IMG/VR virus record: IMGVR_UViG_3300045125_000071
Coordinates: 186,001-250,000 of that record
DNA: 64,000 nt
From: a virus
Strand: one strand, 5' to 3'
Shown one piece after another: positions 7,798-16,158 of this stretch (position 1 is the first letter of the stretch; every line of letters starts with the position of its first letter). The notes beneath the pieces are model-generated. The model did not search any database, was not told where the DNA came from, and saw only the letters and a list, made by a program, of their open reading frames with translations. The position numbers were made by a program, and so were the translations under genes.

Positions 7798-8029
7798 AAT
7801 ATTTGTTATAATATTCCATACCTTGTTGATACGCCTCGGTTTCCAACGGTGAAACAAGTCCAACCACATGGGCATCCACAATTTGCTTCATTTCCATTGT
7901 TTTTGCGCTCGATACAGCGGCTGATAATTCCAAAAGTTGTTTTGGTGTTAATGATTGTGGACCCAGGATGGTCTCAAGTCTCATTTCCAAATAATCAACC
8001 GCAGTTTTTTGTTTAATTTCATTTTCCAT
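7784..8029 (-). CDS. TAVxWL/YYN paralogue family
   Basis: 81 residues: MENEIKQKTAVDYLEMRLE, SSAKTMEMKQIVDAHV and the C-terminal GMEYYNKYYGTE. All three family elements are present with one missing lysine in the central motif. The start follows AAAAAACAAATAAC. Confidence 0.6.
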   Translation of the reverse strand: MENEIKQKTAVDYLEMRLETILGPQSLTPKQLLELSAAVSSAKTMEMKQIVDAHVVGLVSPLETEAYQQGMEYYNKYYGTE

Positions 8030-8041
8030 GTTATTTGTTTT

Positions 8042-8095
8042 TTACAATTTACTCACTTCAAAAGAACAATGTGGTTCTTCAATATTGTTGTTCAT
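8042..8095 (-). pseudogene. 17-residue remnant of a CSFEVSKLL-type protein
   Basis: ATG at 8095 gives MNNNIEEPHCSFEVSKL and then a stop. CSFE(V/L)SKLLKEKGF is a conserved opening of a small phage/Bacteroidota protein family; here the reading frame ends right after the motif. It could be a true remnant or the result of one indel, but no continuation is visible in other frames before the next start. Confidence 0.4.
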
Positions 8096-8099
8096 GGTA

Positions 8100-8614
8100 T
8101 TAAGTTTTATTATAAATGTATTTACCCACCCATTCGGTTCTCCCATCCTGGTTGGTAAATGTTTTTGGTTTGTCAGCATTTTTATTCTTAATCCTACTAC
8201 CACTCCCCTTTACTCCCTTTTCTGCCCCGATATGATTATACTTGGGTTCCTCCTCAATTCAAACCCAATAGGTAGTTTGGATTGGATGGATTGAATATAT
8301 TCCGCAAGTATTTTTCTATTAATATTATTATTATATACTTTTTCAGAACCATCCATTGTTGGATATTTATATCTGTATTCAGATTTATTAAGGTCGAAGG
8401 AATTATAATAGTTTAAAAAACCAAGAAGATGTTCCTCCGTGAACATACACTTTTCACGGGCTTTATTATGGCCAGCTACAAAACCAATAACCATATCAGG
8501 ACGTGAGTTTTCAGCCATCATTCTATCAGGGTTTCTTTTCCAATAAAAATCTCTAGCCAATTGGTCAACATCGTCTTCATCCTCAAGATATTTTTGGAAT
8601 TTTAACAACTTCAT
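8100..8614 (-). CDS. Hypothetical protein
   Basis: Starts MKLLKFQKYLEDEDDVDQL; after a frame correction near 8215-8240 it continues EEPKYNHIGAEKGVKG and ends TFTNQDGRTEWVGKYIYNKT at 8100. Includes HNKAREKCMFTEEHLLGFL. The C-terminal GRTEWVGKYIYNK recalls the end of short phage proteins of unknown role. About 170 residues. Confidence 0.5.
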
Positions 8615-8978
8615 CGTAATGTTTAAAATTATCCAAATTAAAATCTTTCATTGTTTGTAGACATATTTCATATTCCATCCCAGTTTCGTAGTAATTATCT
8701 ACAAACCACCTAATCCTCTCTTCATAGGATAATTCCCTCATCTTTTTAATTGGGGGTAACACTGATATACCATCCAAATATTTCGCACCATTAAGTGGTA
8801 AATGTGCAAGTATTTGGTATTGATTTTTCTCATCCCAATCGTTTGGATTATCTACTTGCCAAACATGATACTCGCCAGTAGTTAGTTTTTCTATGACCAA
8901 ATATGGAAATATATCAGACTTGTAGTTCTCACCTATGGTAAATAAGTAATCATCTATCTTTACTATTGGATGTGTCAT
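8583..8978 (-). CDS. Hypothetical protein
   Basis: 131 residues. Contains ILAHLPLNGAKYLDGISVLP, a conserved stretch in a phage/Bacteroidota family, then ELSYEERIRWFVDNYY. Overlaps the next gene by about 30 bases and the previous one by four. Function unknown. Confidence 0.6.
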   Translation of the reverse strand: MTHPIVKIDDYLFTIGENYKSDIFPYLVIEKLTTGEYHVWQVDNPNDWDEKNQYQILAHLPLNGAKYLDGISVLPPIKKMRELSYEERIRWFVDNYYETGMEYEICLQTMKDFNLDNFKHYDEVVKIPKIS

Positions 8979-9265
8979 AGTTCTATTTCTGATGTGAGGA
9001 ATGTTTGTTTATCTTCTTGGTATAACCCATTCATGTTATCATGTTCACAGTTATAATTTATGATTCCAATAGATTTACCTTCTTCAAAACACTTCTCAGC
9101 AAGAAGTGCTGATGGGATGAGTTGTTCTTTCACTTTCTTTAATGACGTTGCCATCTGGCTATCAATAGTTGTAACTGTTTTTCCCAAATTTGATTCTTTA
9201 ATTAATGCGTCAAGCACAGCATTACTGATAAGAGAATAATCTTCAAGTTTTATTTTCTGCTTCAT
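8975..9265 (-). CDS. Hypothetical protein
   Basis: 96 residues, MKQKIKLEDYSLISNAVLDA, mostly helical, with EKCFEEGKSIGIINYNCEHD near the centre. First gene of the run downstream of the RNA-repair block. No recognised domain. Confidence 0.5.
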   Translation of the reverse strand: MKQKIKLEDYSLISNAVLDALIKESNLGKTVTTIDSQMATSLKKVKEQLIPSALLAEKCFEEGKSIGIINYNCEHDNMNGLYQEDKQTFLTSEIEL

Positions 9266-9304
9266 AATCCGATAGTTTAATGATACAATATTAACAATAA
9301 ACTG

Positions 9305-10385
9305 CTATAAATCCAATTTTTCCATAAAGGGTTTGCTCCATTTAGGTTTAATCATTTTCCATATCATATCATCTAAATCGGGTGAATATGAATTTAATCT
9401 CTTGAATAACAAAGATTTAATTGGGTTATCAACAACCTTTTGCGCAAATTCCTTTTATCTACCAATTGGGCAAATTCGGCCTCCATATTGGTTTTGATTT
9501 CGTCAAATTGTTGTTGTAGATTATAAACAACACCTCGTACCCAGTTATCAAACTCGTCAGGAACACTATCCAGGTATCGGTGAATATCTTCCCCAGTACT
9601 AAGAATTTCCCATATCATAGTGGTCGAAAAATTAGTCAATATCCTATGGAGTCTGATGTACTCATTCCCCTTTATTTTACACATACTTCCATTGGAAAAT
9701 TTAACAACAAACCCCTCTTGGTTATCTTTTATTATACCCTTTAGTATGTTTAAATCAGAAACACCATCATATTGTTTAACAATCGGACACCCAATTATTT
9801 CAGATATTTTTTTGACTTGAGAATACGTTAACTCTTTCCCTGTCTTTGTATGAATACAAGATAATAAGAAAAGTTCTTCAGTATCACCATAATCAACAAC
9901 TATCCTATTATTTTCTTTTATTAACTCGAACATATAGGTTAGTTCATCACCACTATAATTATAATCTGTTGCCTCATATACGTCTTTATCTGTTAGTAAA
10001 GTAGTTCGATATTTTTCATCCATTATTTTTTTGACCATATTGCTTGGTCCGAAATAAATGAACCTTTAGATGATATGATTAATTCTCCGTTATAAAAAAA
10101 CGCCAAAATAAATGAACCATCTAATTTTTCTTGGACAATAAAATCTTGAGTTGGGATATGATAATTTTCTTCAATATTCCAAAATTTTTTAAATGGTTTG
10201 GCAACAACATTCCCTTCGTTGTCTAAAACAAGACCACGGCACATAATTGTCACATCATCCCAAGCATTATCATATTGACACGCTCTTGAATAGTTATAAA
10301 TGGACAAAGGTAGAGTCGGATGGTCTTGTTTAACCACCAAACCTCTACCAATATAATCGTTTAATATGTTCAAATCTATTTTCAT
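9305..10385 (-). CDS. rnlA: T4 RNA ligase 1-like RNA ligase
   Basis: Nucleotidyltransferase that seals 5'-phosphate and 3'-hydroxyl RNA ends through a lysyl-AMP intermediate. The N-terminal part has MCRGLVLDNEGNVVAKPFKK followed by motif I, EKLDGS, with the adenylated lysine, and ELIISSKGSF (motif Ia/III region). A shift near 10035 joins the middle part with GFVVKF (motif IV). A second shift near 9450 gives the tail ending WKMIKPKWSKPFMEKLDL. About 355 residues, near the usual Rnl1 length. Lies two genes from a polynucleotide kinase, as expected for repair of tRNAs cut by host anticodon nucleases. Confidence 0.85.
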
Positions 10386-10982
10386 TCTAATGAATTTGGT
10401 AAAAAAATTAATGTCGGATTTTTTTTCTGTATTTCTATTTCAGGGAATTGCTTTTTGAATTCCATAACATCAAAACGTTTTGTGATAAAATGAAAACCAT
10501 TTTTGGTTGGAATAATGGCTACTACTTTATCACCCAGTTGGTCTACAATAATCAATATGCTGTTTTATTGCCAATGTGGACATCCATAATCTGGTATCCA
10601 CATCAACGACCCACCTTTTCTCATTTGTTTTGATTTGACCAACAACGGAGTCAAAAACATTCTTTTGATTTATTTGTCCTGATTGAATCCGATTGACAAT
10701 CTCGGTTATCATGTTCATACCAACATCCCTATGATTCTGTTTCTGAACATGGATATATGCACGAGCCTTGAAGAATTCACACATCTGCTTTATCTCCTCG
10801 TATCTCTTCTCCAGGTATTCAATTGAGTTGATGCAATATGTTTTAATTGTCCTAACCGATTGATGATTATCTTTCTCACCTTCGGGTTGGTCCTTTTTCC
10901 TTTTGAGAATGAGACAAAAATAAAAATCACCCTCGTTTTCGAAGTTCAACAAGGGTTTGATTAATTCGATGTTGTCAATCAT
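10382..10982 (-). CDS. Conserved phage protein, possibly primase-polymerase-like
   Basis: Reconstructed across a shift near 10545. MIDNIELIKPLLNFENEGDF is followed by the helical SIEYLEKRYEEIKQMCEFF, WVVDVDT, IPTKNGFHFITKRFD and KNPTLIFLPNSLE. About 200 residues. The DxD in WVVDVD and the later NGFHFIT could correspond to archaeo-eukaryotic primase motifs, but this is a pattern resemblance only. The stop overlaps the RNA ligase start (ATGA), so the two are probably co-translated. Confidence 0.55.
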
Positions 10983-10991
10983 AAAATTATT

Positions 10992-11391
10992 TTATAGACG
11001 GATTTCAAATCTGTCCTTCATTTGTTGTATCTTCTCTTCAGGGACACCATGTTGGTTCACACCATTATGTCTATTTTCCAAAATTACTGAGAACACACGA
11101 TACCCATATGTTTCAGCCAATTTGTAGTAGTCTTCCATCTCCCATTCTTGGGTGAATGTATTTGATACCACAACTGGTGAATGGTCATATTTCATAAGGA
11201 ATTCGACCTCCATTTTGCACCAATTGTGTGCATCCTTTATTTTGGATGGTTCGAATTTGTAATTACCATCTCGGTCAACAAAGTACATATCCGCCTCCTT
11301 GTGACAAAAAGTCTTTTCGCCAACCAATAATTTGGCTAACGTGCTTTTACCGCTCCCAGGAATTCCTCTCAATAGTATTAGTTGTTTCATA
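10992..11391 (-). CDS. Polynucleotide 5'-kinase (P-loop kinase)
   Basis: Starts MKQLILLRGIPGSGKSTLAK at 11391. P-loop GIPGSGKST at residues about 9-17; ADMYFVDRDGNYKFEPSKI and HNWCKMEVEFLM follow, then PVVVSNTFTQEWEMEDYYKL and a C-terminal helix. At about 132 residues it matches the kinase half of T4 Pnkp without the phosphatase half. It supplies the 5'-phosphate that the ligase at 9305 needs; the phosphatase activity might come from one of the HAD proteins nearby (inference). Confidence 0.75.
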
Positions 11392-11411
11392 ATTCGTATT
11401 TTTTGCAAATG

Positions 11412-11824
11412 TTATTTGTTTTTTTCGATTTTAATAATTTCGAAACCAAATTCTTTCATGTCAGAGCGGAGTTTTTTGAATCGAATCATACCATCTTCTA
11501 ATACCCTATCTTCATAAGACGATAATTGGTCCCCCCATGGATTCAATGGCATTGATTTTATGGTTTCTGTTCTTATGTTTTCCGCAGTTATTAACCGCCT
11601 CCAAATCCTACCATCCTCAAGAGAAAGTCCTTAAATACTGCCAACTCGTATTTGTTTTTAGTTTGGATTAATATAAACTGGTCAACATAGTCTTTATACT
11701 TTTCATTCAATTCTACAACCCTATCTTTCAGTTTTTGATTTTCTTCCTCTTTCTTCACCCTTTTCTCCTCTTCTTTTTTCTTCTGTTCTTCGGGTGTCGT
11801 TTTTTTGAAAAGATTCTTGAACAT
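11412..11824 (-). CDS. Hypothetical coiled-coil protein
   Basis: Starts MFKNLFKKTTPEEQKKKEEE, a highly charged coiled coil to about residue 60. After one shift near 11610 it continues LEDGRIWRRLITAENIRTET, MPLNPWGDQLSSYEDRVLED and ends FEIIKIEKNK. About 135 residues. Function unknown. Confidence 0.5.
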
Positions 11825-11825
11825 A

Positions 11826-12098
11826 TTAGTTGGTTTTTTTAACTATTTCATTAATCTTGTTTTCAATATGGAATTCCAAAGCAGATTCCAAATGTTTGTT
11901 CACCCATTTGCTATCAAAGTAGAATCTTGCCATACCAAACTTCATTTTGATTTGATTTAACTCAAACCCTGGAATGGTTATCATATCTTGCATAACTCCA
12001 TCAAGATAGGTTGTTACCTCTGGAATGTCAAACTCCAATCCACCCCATCCATCAGGAATGTATTGTTTATACTTCTCGTTGAATTCGTCTGCTGTCAT
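11826..12098 (-). CDS. Conserved hypothetical protein
   Basis: 90 residues: MTADEFNEKYKQYIPDGWGG, FDIPEVTTYLDGVMQD and KFGMARFYFDSKW. This EFNxKYxxY...IPEV...KFGMARFY pattern is familiar from small proteins in large phages. Function unknown. Confidence 0.6.
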   Translation of the reverse strand: MTADEFNEKYKQYIPDGWGGLEFDIPEVTTYLDGVMQDMITIPGFELNQIKMKFGMARFYFDSKWVNKHLESALEFHIENKINEIVKKTN

Positions 12099-12110
12099 GA
12101 TTGATTGTTT

Positions 12111-12317
12111 TTACCAATTAAATGCTTTGCCTACAATGTATTTTACCATTTTACTGGGTTCTTTGTCTTTACTAAAGGGAATAAGAACACCCTCTATCGG
12201 TGCCATAAGTACAAAAACATAGAGCCAAAAGTAATTTTTAATTAACTTCTTCGATGCTAAACGAAACATAAAGATTGGAATTAAACAAGCCACTAAATAA
12301 AGAATGAAATATTTCAT
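12111..12317 (-). CDS. Small membrane protein
   Basis: About 68 residues from the ATG at 12317 (MKYFILYLVACLIPIFMF); an alternative start lies at 12335. Two hydrophobic helices (IPIFMF region and WLYVFVLMAPIEGVLI). Function unknown. Confidence 0.5.
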   Translation of the reverse strand: MKYFILYLVACLIPIFMFRLASKKLIKNYFWLYVFVLMAPIEGVLIPFSKDKEPSKMVKYIVGKAFNW

Positions 12318-12391
12318 AGACATTTGTAATGACAATGTATTTTTTGGTTATATTGATACAAATATAACATAATATAACACATAAACAAAAA

Positions 12392-12411
12392 AATATGGGT
12401 TAACCCATATT
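12392..12411 (-). terminator. Palindromic terminator overlapping the HAD stop codon
   Basis: Perfect 20-bp palindrome AATATGGGTTAACCCATATT. On the minus strand it is followed by a run of seven Ts. It sits at the stop codon of the HAD gene at 12410-12955. Confidence 0.7.
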
Positions 12412-12955
12412 ATTTGTTTAGTTTTTCAATACATTCATCGATTTTATCCCGCAATCGACCGCCTTGCCCATTATCCCCATCGACATGGATATGCCGCCAT
12501 TTGGGGATTCTTGGTTTAAAATGTGTGAATTGATTACCAATGTTCAAGTCATCAATGGCAATCCAATTCCGTATCTTATTGTCTTTCACCCATTTGGCAA
12601 TCTGAGCAGCCCTCTCCCATTCCAATGGTGGTCGGCTCAATTTCATCCATAAGTCCATGTGGGTGGTGGTGTCAATCAAATGGTAACCTGGAATACCATA
12701 GTATTCAAAAATCCTCCTCATTTGAAGAAGACTATAGTGCATTCTCCAATCGGAACTTAATACCAGTTTGGCTTCGGTTTCATCAATAATCTTCCGAAGA
12801 GCGGCGCAATCCTCCTCAACCCATGGGTATGGTATTGTGAACATACTCGACCCTTGACTCAAAGACACACGACCCTTTCCCCATGTCAGCCATGCCAAGG
12901 GTCCGTCAATATCAATGAATATGATTTTTTGGGTTGATTGATTAATCGTTGCCAT
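12410..12955 (-). CDS. HAD-like protein (Swiss-army-knife RNA-repair type)
   Basis: 181 residues. FIDIDGPL is the HAD motif I (DxDGP); VLSSDWRMHY supplies motif II, and IAIDDLNIG the acidic motif IV. The overall pattern (motif I, SSDWR, then DLWMKLSRPP and a distal DD) is that of the HAD domain found in multidomain RNA-repair proteins and as a stand-alone phage gene. Given the ligase and kinase nearby, a phosphatase role in RNA end healing is a plausible inference. Confidence 0.7.
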   Translation of the reverse strand: MATINQSTQKIIFIDIDGPLAWLTWGKGRVSLSQGSSMFTIPYPWVEEDCAALRKIIDETEAKLVLSSDWRMHYSLLQMRRIFEYYGIPGYHLIDTTTHMDLWMKLSRPPLEWERAAQIAKWVKDNKIRNWIAIDDLNIGNQFTHFKPRIPKWRHIHVDGDNGQGGRLRDKIDECIEKLNK

Positions 12956-13223
12956 TAGGTTTTGCTTAACTTCTCAATGTGTTTCTTAATCCACTTGATT
13001 CTTGGTTTGATTTTATCTACTTTCCACCAATATCCTAAGAAAAAACACGAGCCCACCAAGGTTTGTTTCCATTTATGTACATTCTCAAATCACGTAATTC
13101 AGAATGTGTTATAATATTACTATAACATAAATTTAGAGACCATAAACACAAACCAAGTTCAAAATGTTTCTCGTTATCAAGCATAATCTGAAGCAACTCC
13201 TTGATGGGTCTATTCTGTTCCAT
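12955..13223 (-). CDS. Hypothetical protein
   Basis: Starts MEQNRPIKELLQIMLDNEKH behind AACAACAAATAAC and, after a shift near 13035, ends WWKVDKIKPRIKWIKKHIEK plus LSKT at 12955. About 88 residues with a conserved-looking HSELRDLRMYINGNKP. Its stop overlaps the HAD start. Related short proteins are common in Bacteroidota phages; function unknown. Confidence 0.5.
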
Positions 13224-13224
13224 G

Positions 13225-13749
13225 TTATTTGTTGTTTACGTAATCAACCAAATACTTCAAGTCATTGTAGACCTGGATGAGTCCAGCCCTATCATCCAAC
13301 AGAGCCGAAAAGAATGGTTTTGCTGATTCCCAACCCAAATTAATTCCCTTGGTATTAATACCATCGAATGGGATATTGTGTTCCTTTAAGAAGGCATCAA
13401 CATAATCCAATTCTTTATATGCTGTCCAACAAATCAACTTGCAACCGATTGCCTTCAAGTCACGGAGCAACTGACGAACTTGCTCGTAGGTTGCACCCGT
13501 CTTATGGTAGTCATGGACGGTTCCGTCAAAATCGAATCCAATTGTTAATGAACCATACTTTTTGTACTCAGCAACAAGTCTTTCGCAAGACTTGTTGTGT
13601 ATCAAAAACTCATCGGTATTGAGTGAATTGCTAACCAATTTTTCATACAACCATTTGAATGAAACATATTGGTCTTTGAAGCAACCAACCGAATTTGGAT
13701 TCTCAATTCTGAAATCCTCCCACAAATTCTCAAAATTTTTATTTAACAT
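13225..13749 (-). CDS. HAD-superfamily hydrolase
   Basis: 174 residues. The N-terminal helical stretch of about 60 residues precedes GFDFDGTVHDY, the HAD motif I with nucleophile DxDGT, and then CKLICWTAY and SALLDDRAG (distal acidic motif). The start ATG overlaps the stop of the nicotinamide phosphoribosyltransferase C-terminal half by a few bases, so the two are coupled. Probably a small-molecule or nucleotide phosphatase acting with NAD metabolism; substrate unknown. Confidence 0.75.
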   Translation of the reverse strand: MLNKNFENLWEDFRIENPNSVGCFKDQYVSFKWLYEKLVSNSLNTDEFLIHNKSCERLVAEYKKYGSLTIGFDFDGTVHDYHKTGATYEQVRQLLRDLKAIGCKLICWTAYKELDYVDAFLKEHNIPFDGINTKGINLGWESAKPFFSALLDDRAGLIQVYNDLKYLVDYVNNK

Positions 13750-14530
13750 TTTCTTTCATTTTTGTTTTGATTTCTTCCAACGTTGCAAGGTAAGTAAATT
13801 GACCGTCCTTGTAGAGTGTTTTCAATTCGCTATTAACTTCATAACCCCATGAAACTCTGTCAACTAAAGGTAATCACCGTCATAGTTTTTGGTAACTTGT
13901 AACAAACCAGTCGCAGATTTCTTTGTTCCATCATCGGTAACAGGATTCTTGAAAATCTCACGACTTTCACCATTCACCTCGACATAGGTTGCTTTCATTG
14001 CAAAACCAAAAGTGTCGCGGGTATTGTACTGATATGTGAATGAACCAACACCAAATACAATGTTCGTGGATGCGAACCCTTTGGATGCAAAGTCGTTTGC
14101 AGATTTCCTCTGCCCTCTCAAGCGTAATAGAATCCCCATAAATGACTCCAATGTGCGGGTCCAATACTTTGTATCCTTGGTCATTTACGGTGCCACCAAA
14201 GACATCCCAAAGCAGTTCTACAACACCTTTGAAAGATGGGTGATTGGCATCGTAATCGTGGTACTCAAGAATCTCTGCGGTGTTGTATCCACAAACGATG
14301 TCAGCTGGGTTTCCGCTATCAGGACGAATAACCAATTTACCATCACGGGCGACAATTTTGTCTTTCAGAATCGGAAGATATTCAGTACACATCCTCCAAA
14401 TATCAAAAGTGTCGCTAACCATTGAGAAAATACCTGTTGGGAATTTGTCCAATAGTTCATTAATCCCATTCAATTCGTTGGTGACTTTCTTTTTGACGAC
14501 TCTCTTTCTTGTTTCGATAACGGTTTTCAT
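13739..14530 (-). CDS. nadV: Nicotinamide phosphoribosyltransferase, C-terminal half
   Basis: Type II phosphoribosyltransferase of the NAMPT/NadV family. This half starts MKTVIETRKRVVKKK at its own ATG (14530) with the A-rich leader AAAAACAAAAAAATC, then LLDKFPTGIFSMVSDTFDIW, RDGKLVIRPDSGNPADIV (phosphate-binding Arg and Asp), and HIGVIYGDSITLERAEEI. Shifts near 14115 and 13860 lead to GVGSFTYQYNTRDTFGFAMK and the end KTKMKENVK. Together with 15297-16121 it accounts for a complete enzyme. In NARP1 phages this protein (Namat) joins nicotinamide to ADP-ribose pyrophosphate to make NAD+. Confidence 0.85.
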
Positions 14531-15300
14531 GATTTTTTTGTTTTTAATGTCATTTGTGTAGGTAACAATATATTTATTGTTATGAATCACAAACAAATAT
14601 ACCAAAATATTATTGACAAAGCAAAATCCCAAAACAGAAATAAAAAAGAATCATATTTTGAGAAACATCACATTATACCAAAAAGTGTTGGTGGTAACAA
14701 CTCAAAAGATAATTTAGTATTATTGACTGCTAAAGAACATTTTGTTTGTCATCGTCTATTATGTTTTATATATCCCGAATCCAAATCTCTTTATTTCGCA
14801 TTTTGGGCAATGTGTAATCAAGTAAAAGGTGATGTTAAACGTGATTACAGAATTAGTTCCAGGATTTATGAAAACGCAAAATTAAAATTTAAAGAAGTTA
14901 ATTCTTTGTTACATAAGGGTAAAAAACTTTCCGATGAACATATATCTAAAATCAGAGAAAGAATGTTATCTGACAAGAATCCAATGAAAAATCGGAAAGG
15001 TGAAAATAATCCTCTATATAAAAAAGAACGTAACTCAAACATTAAATCTAAAATTTCAAAAACCAAACTCTTAAACCCCACAAAAAATTGTAATTTCAAG
15101 GGGATTTACATTACTCCTTTAGGTGAATTTTTCACATCTACCCAAGCATCCGAAAAACATAATTTAGATAGGTCGGTAATAATTGAAAGATGTAAAGAAA
15201 AATCTAATAAAGTCATAACTAAAAAAAGTGTTTGTTTTTCAAAAGATTTAACATCTAACGACATTGGAAAAACATATAAAGAAATTGGTTGGTATTTTAT
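14521..15300. mobile_element. Homing-endonuclease insertion splitting nadV
   Basis: Removing exactly 14521-15300 (780 bases) rejoins the two coding halves in frame as ISETE-V-IETRKRVV. The insert is almost filled by an antisense HNH gene (14582-15319), leaving too little free sequence for an obvious ribozyme core. The 5' flank ends in T and the insert ends in G, as group I introns do, but I prefer a gene split by a homing gene, because the C-terminal half has its own start codon and leader. The exact boundaries are inferred. Confidence 0.6.
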
Positions 15301-15319
15301 ACCTCAGTTTCCGAAATGA
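14582..15319 (+). CDS. HNH homing endonuclease, antisense within nadV
   Basis: 245 residues. HNH core ESYFEKHHIIPKSVGGNNSK followed by NLVLLTAKEHFVCHRLL (residues about 25-60). A NUMOD3-type DNA-binding stretch (GKKLSDEHISKIRERM, then NPMKNRKGENNP) follows, and the C-terminus has a NUMOD1-like ITPLGEFFTSTQASEKHNLD. Intact in one frame. It is encoded on the strand opposite its host gene; its last 23 bases overlap the N-terminal half of nadV. Confidence 0.85.
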   Translation: MNHKQIYQNIIDKAKSQNRNKKESYFEKHHIIPKSVGGNNSKDNLVLLTAKEHFVCHRLLCFIYPESKSLYFAFWAMCNQVKGDVKRDYRISSRIYENAKLKFKEVNSLLHKGKKLSDEHISKIRERMLSDKNPMKNRKGENNPLYKKERNSNIKSKISKTKLLNPTKNCNFKGIYITPLGEFFTSTQASEKHNLDRSVIIERCKEKSNKVITKKSVCFSKDLTSNDIGKTYKEIGWYFIPQFPK

Positions 15320-16121
15320 TATTTCCATTATCATCATAAACTACTTGAACTTTATACTCCTCTTCGATTTCAATTTCACTAAATTCAGTTATAGAGCACA
15401 TCACCGAATGTTCGGTTGCATTTACACTACCAACAATCGTCCCTTGTGCCCCATAGAATTTCCTTGCACCATGAATGACTGGGAGACTATCGGAGCCTGA
15501 GAATGAGATTGCGTGTCCAAGACCCGAACTAACACAAGCTTCGACAGAATCAAGTCCCCGCATGGAGAAGTCATGTGCTTGCCAATCGACAAACCATGAT
15601 TTTTCCTTGTCGGTTTTTTCTTGCCAACTTGTCAAAACCTTGCGATATTGGGCTGCGATGGTTGCGGAAGTCATTGGTTTCCAAAGCAGATTGGAAATGA
15701 TTGTTTCCAAGTAGTTGGTAATCCAATAAAAGTCTGGGTGCGTGTTGTAAATTGTCAACACAGGAACCTTGATGCCAACAATTTCACCTTCGGGAATGAT
15801 TTTGACATGAATGGGTAAATAACCCAAATCATGGAGTTTCTCGAAGTGTGAAACATCGTAATCTGTATTTAAGTACAAACTCAATTCTCTTTTCATTTCA
15901 CCACAAACCTCTTCCTTAGGTCTTGAGAAAAACTCTTTTTGGAATGCCTCATGAATTTGCATCATGACCATTTGTTGCCCGAATGAAACGACTTTATCGC
16001 AACCTTTCGGGGCGTGTTTATTGCTTCGGGGTGTGAAATTGGAGTACACCAGGGTTGTTCCTTGAGGGTACATCAAGTGGTGGCCTGTCTTATAGCCATC
16101 AGTTAAAAGCAACGGATTCAT
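15297..16121 (-). CDS. nadV: Nicotinamide phosphoribosyltransferase, N-terminal half
   Basis: 274 residues. MNPLLLTDGYKTGHHLMYPQ, GTTLVYSNFTPRSNKHAP and VSFGQQ match the NAMPT/NadV opening. WQAHDFSMRGLDSVEACVSS, FSGSDSLPV (the aspartate that selects nicotinamide over nicotinate) and GSVNATEHSVMC (catalytic-site histidine) follow. The frame ends ISETEV just inside the insertion. In uninterrupted relatives the chain continues directly to the PTGIxSxVSDT segment, which lies in 13739-14530. The two polypeptides could associate into an active enzyme, as known for other phage enzymes split by homing genes. Confidence 0.9.
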   Translation of the reverse strand: MNPLLLTDGYKTGHHLMYPQGTTLVYSNFTPRSNKHAPKGCDKVVSFGQQMVMMQIHEAFQKEFFSRPKEEVCGEMKRELSLYLNTDYDVSHFEKLHDLGYLPIHVKIIPEGEIVGIKVPVLTIYNTHPDFYWITNYLETIISNLLWKPMTSATIAAQYRKVLTSWQEKTDKEKSWFVDWQAHDFSMRGLDSVEACVSSGLGHAISFSGSDSLPVIHGARKFYGAQGTIVGSVNATEHSVMCSITEFSEIEIEEEYKVQVVYDDNGNIISETEV

Positions 16122-16158
16122 AATTCTTATTTTAATTGTGAGGTAAAGTTAATACATT

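Noticed and set aside
14521-15300. Group I intron in nadV as the firm call
   Set aside because: Boundary bases fit, but there is no room for a visible ribozyme core outside the antisense endonuclease gene, and the downstream half has its own start. Kept only as an alternative.
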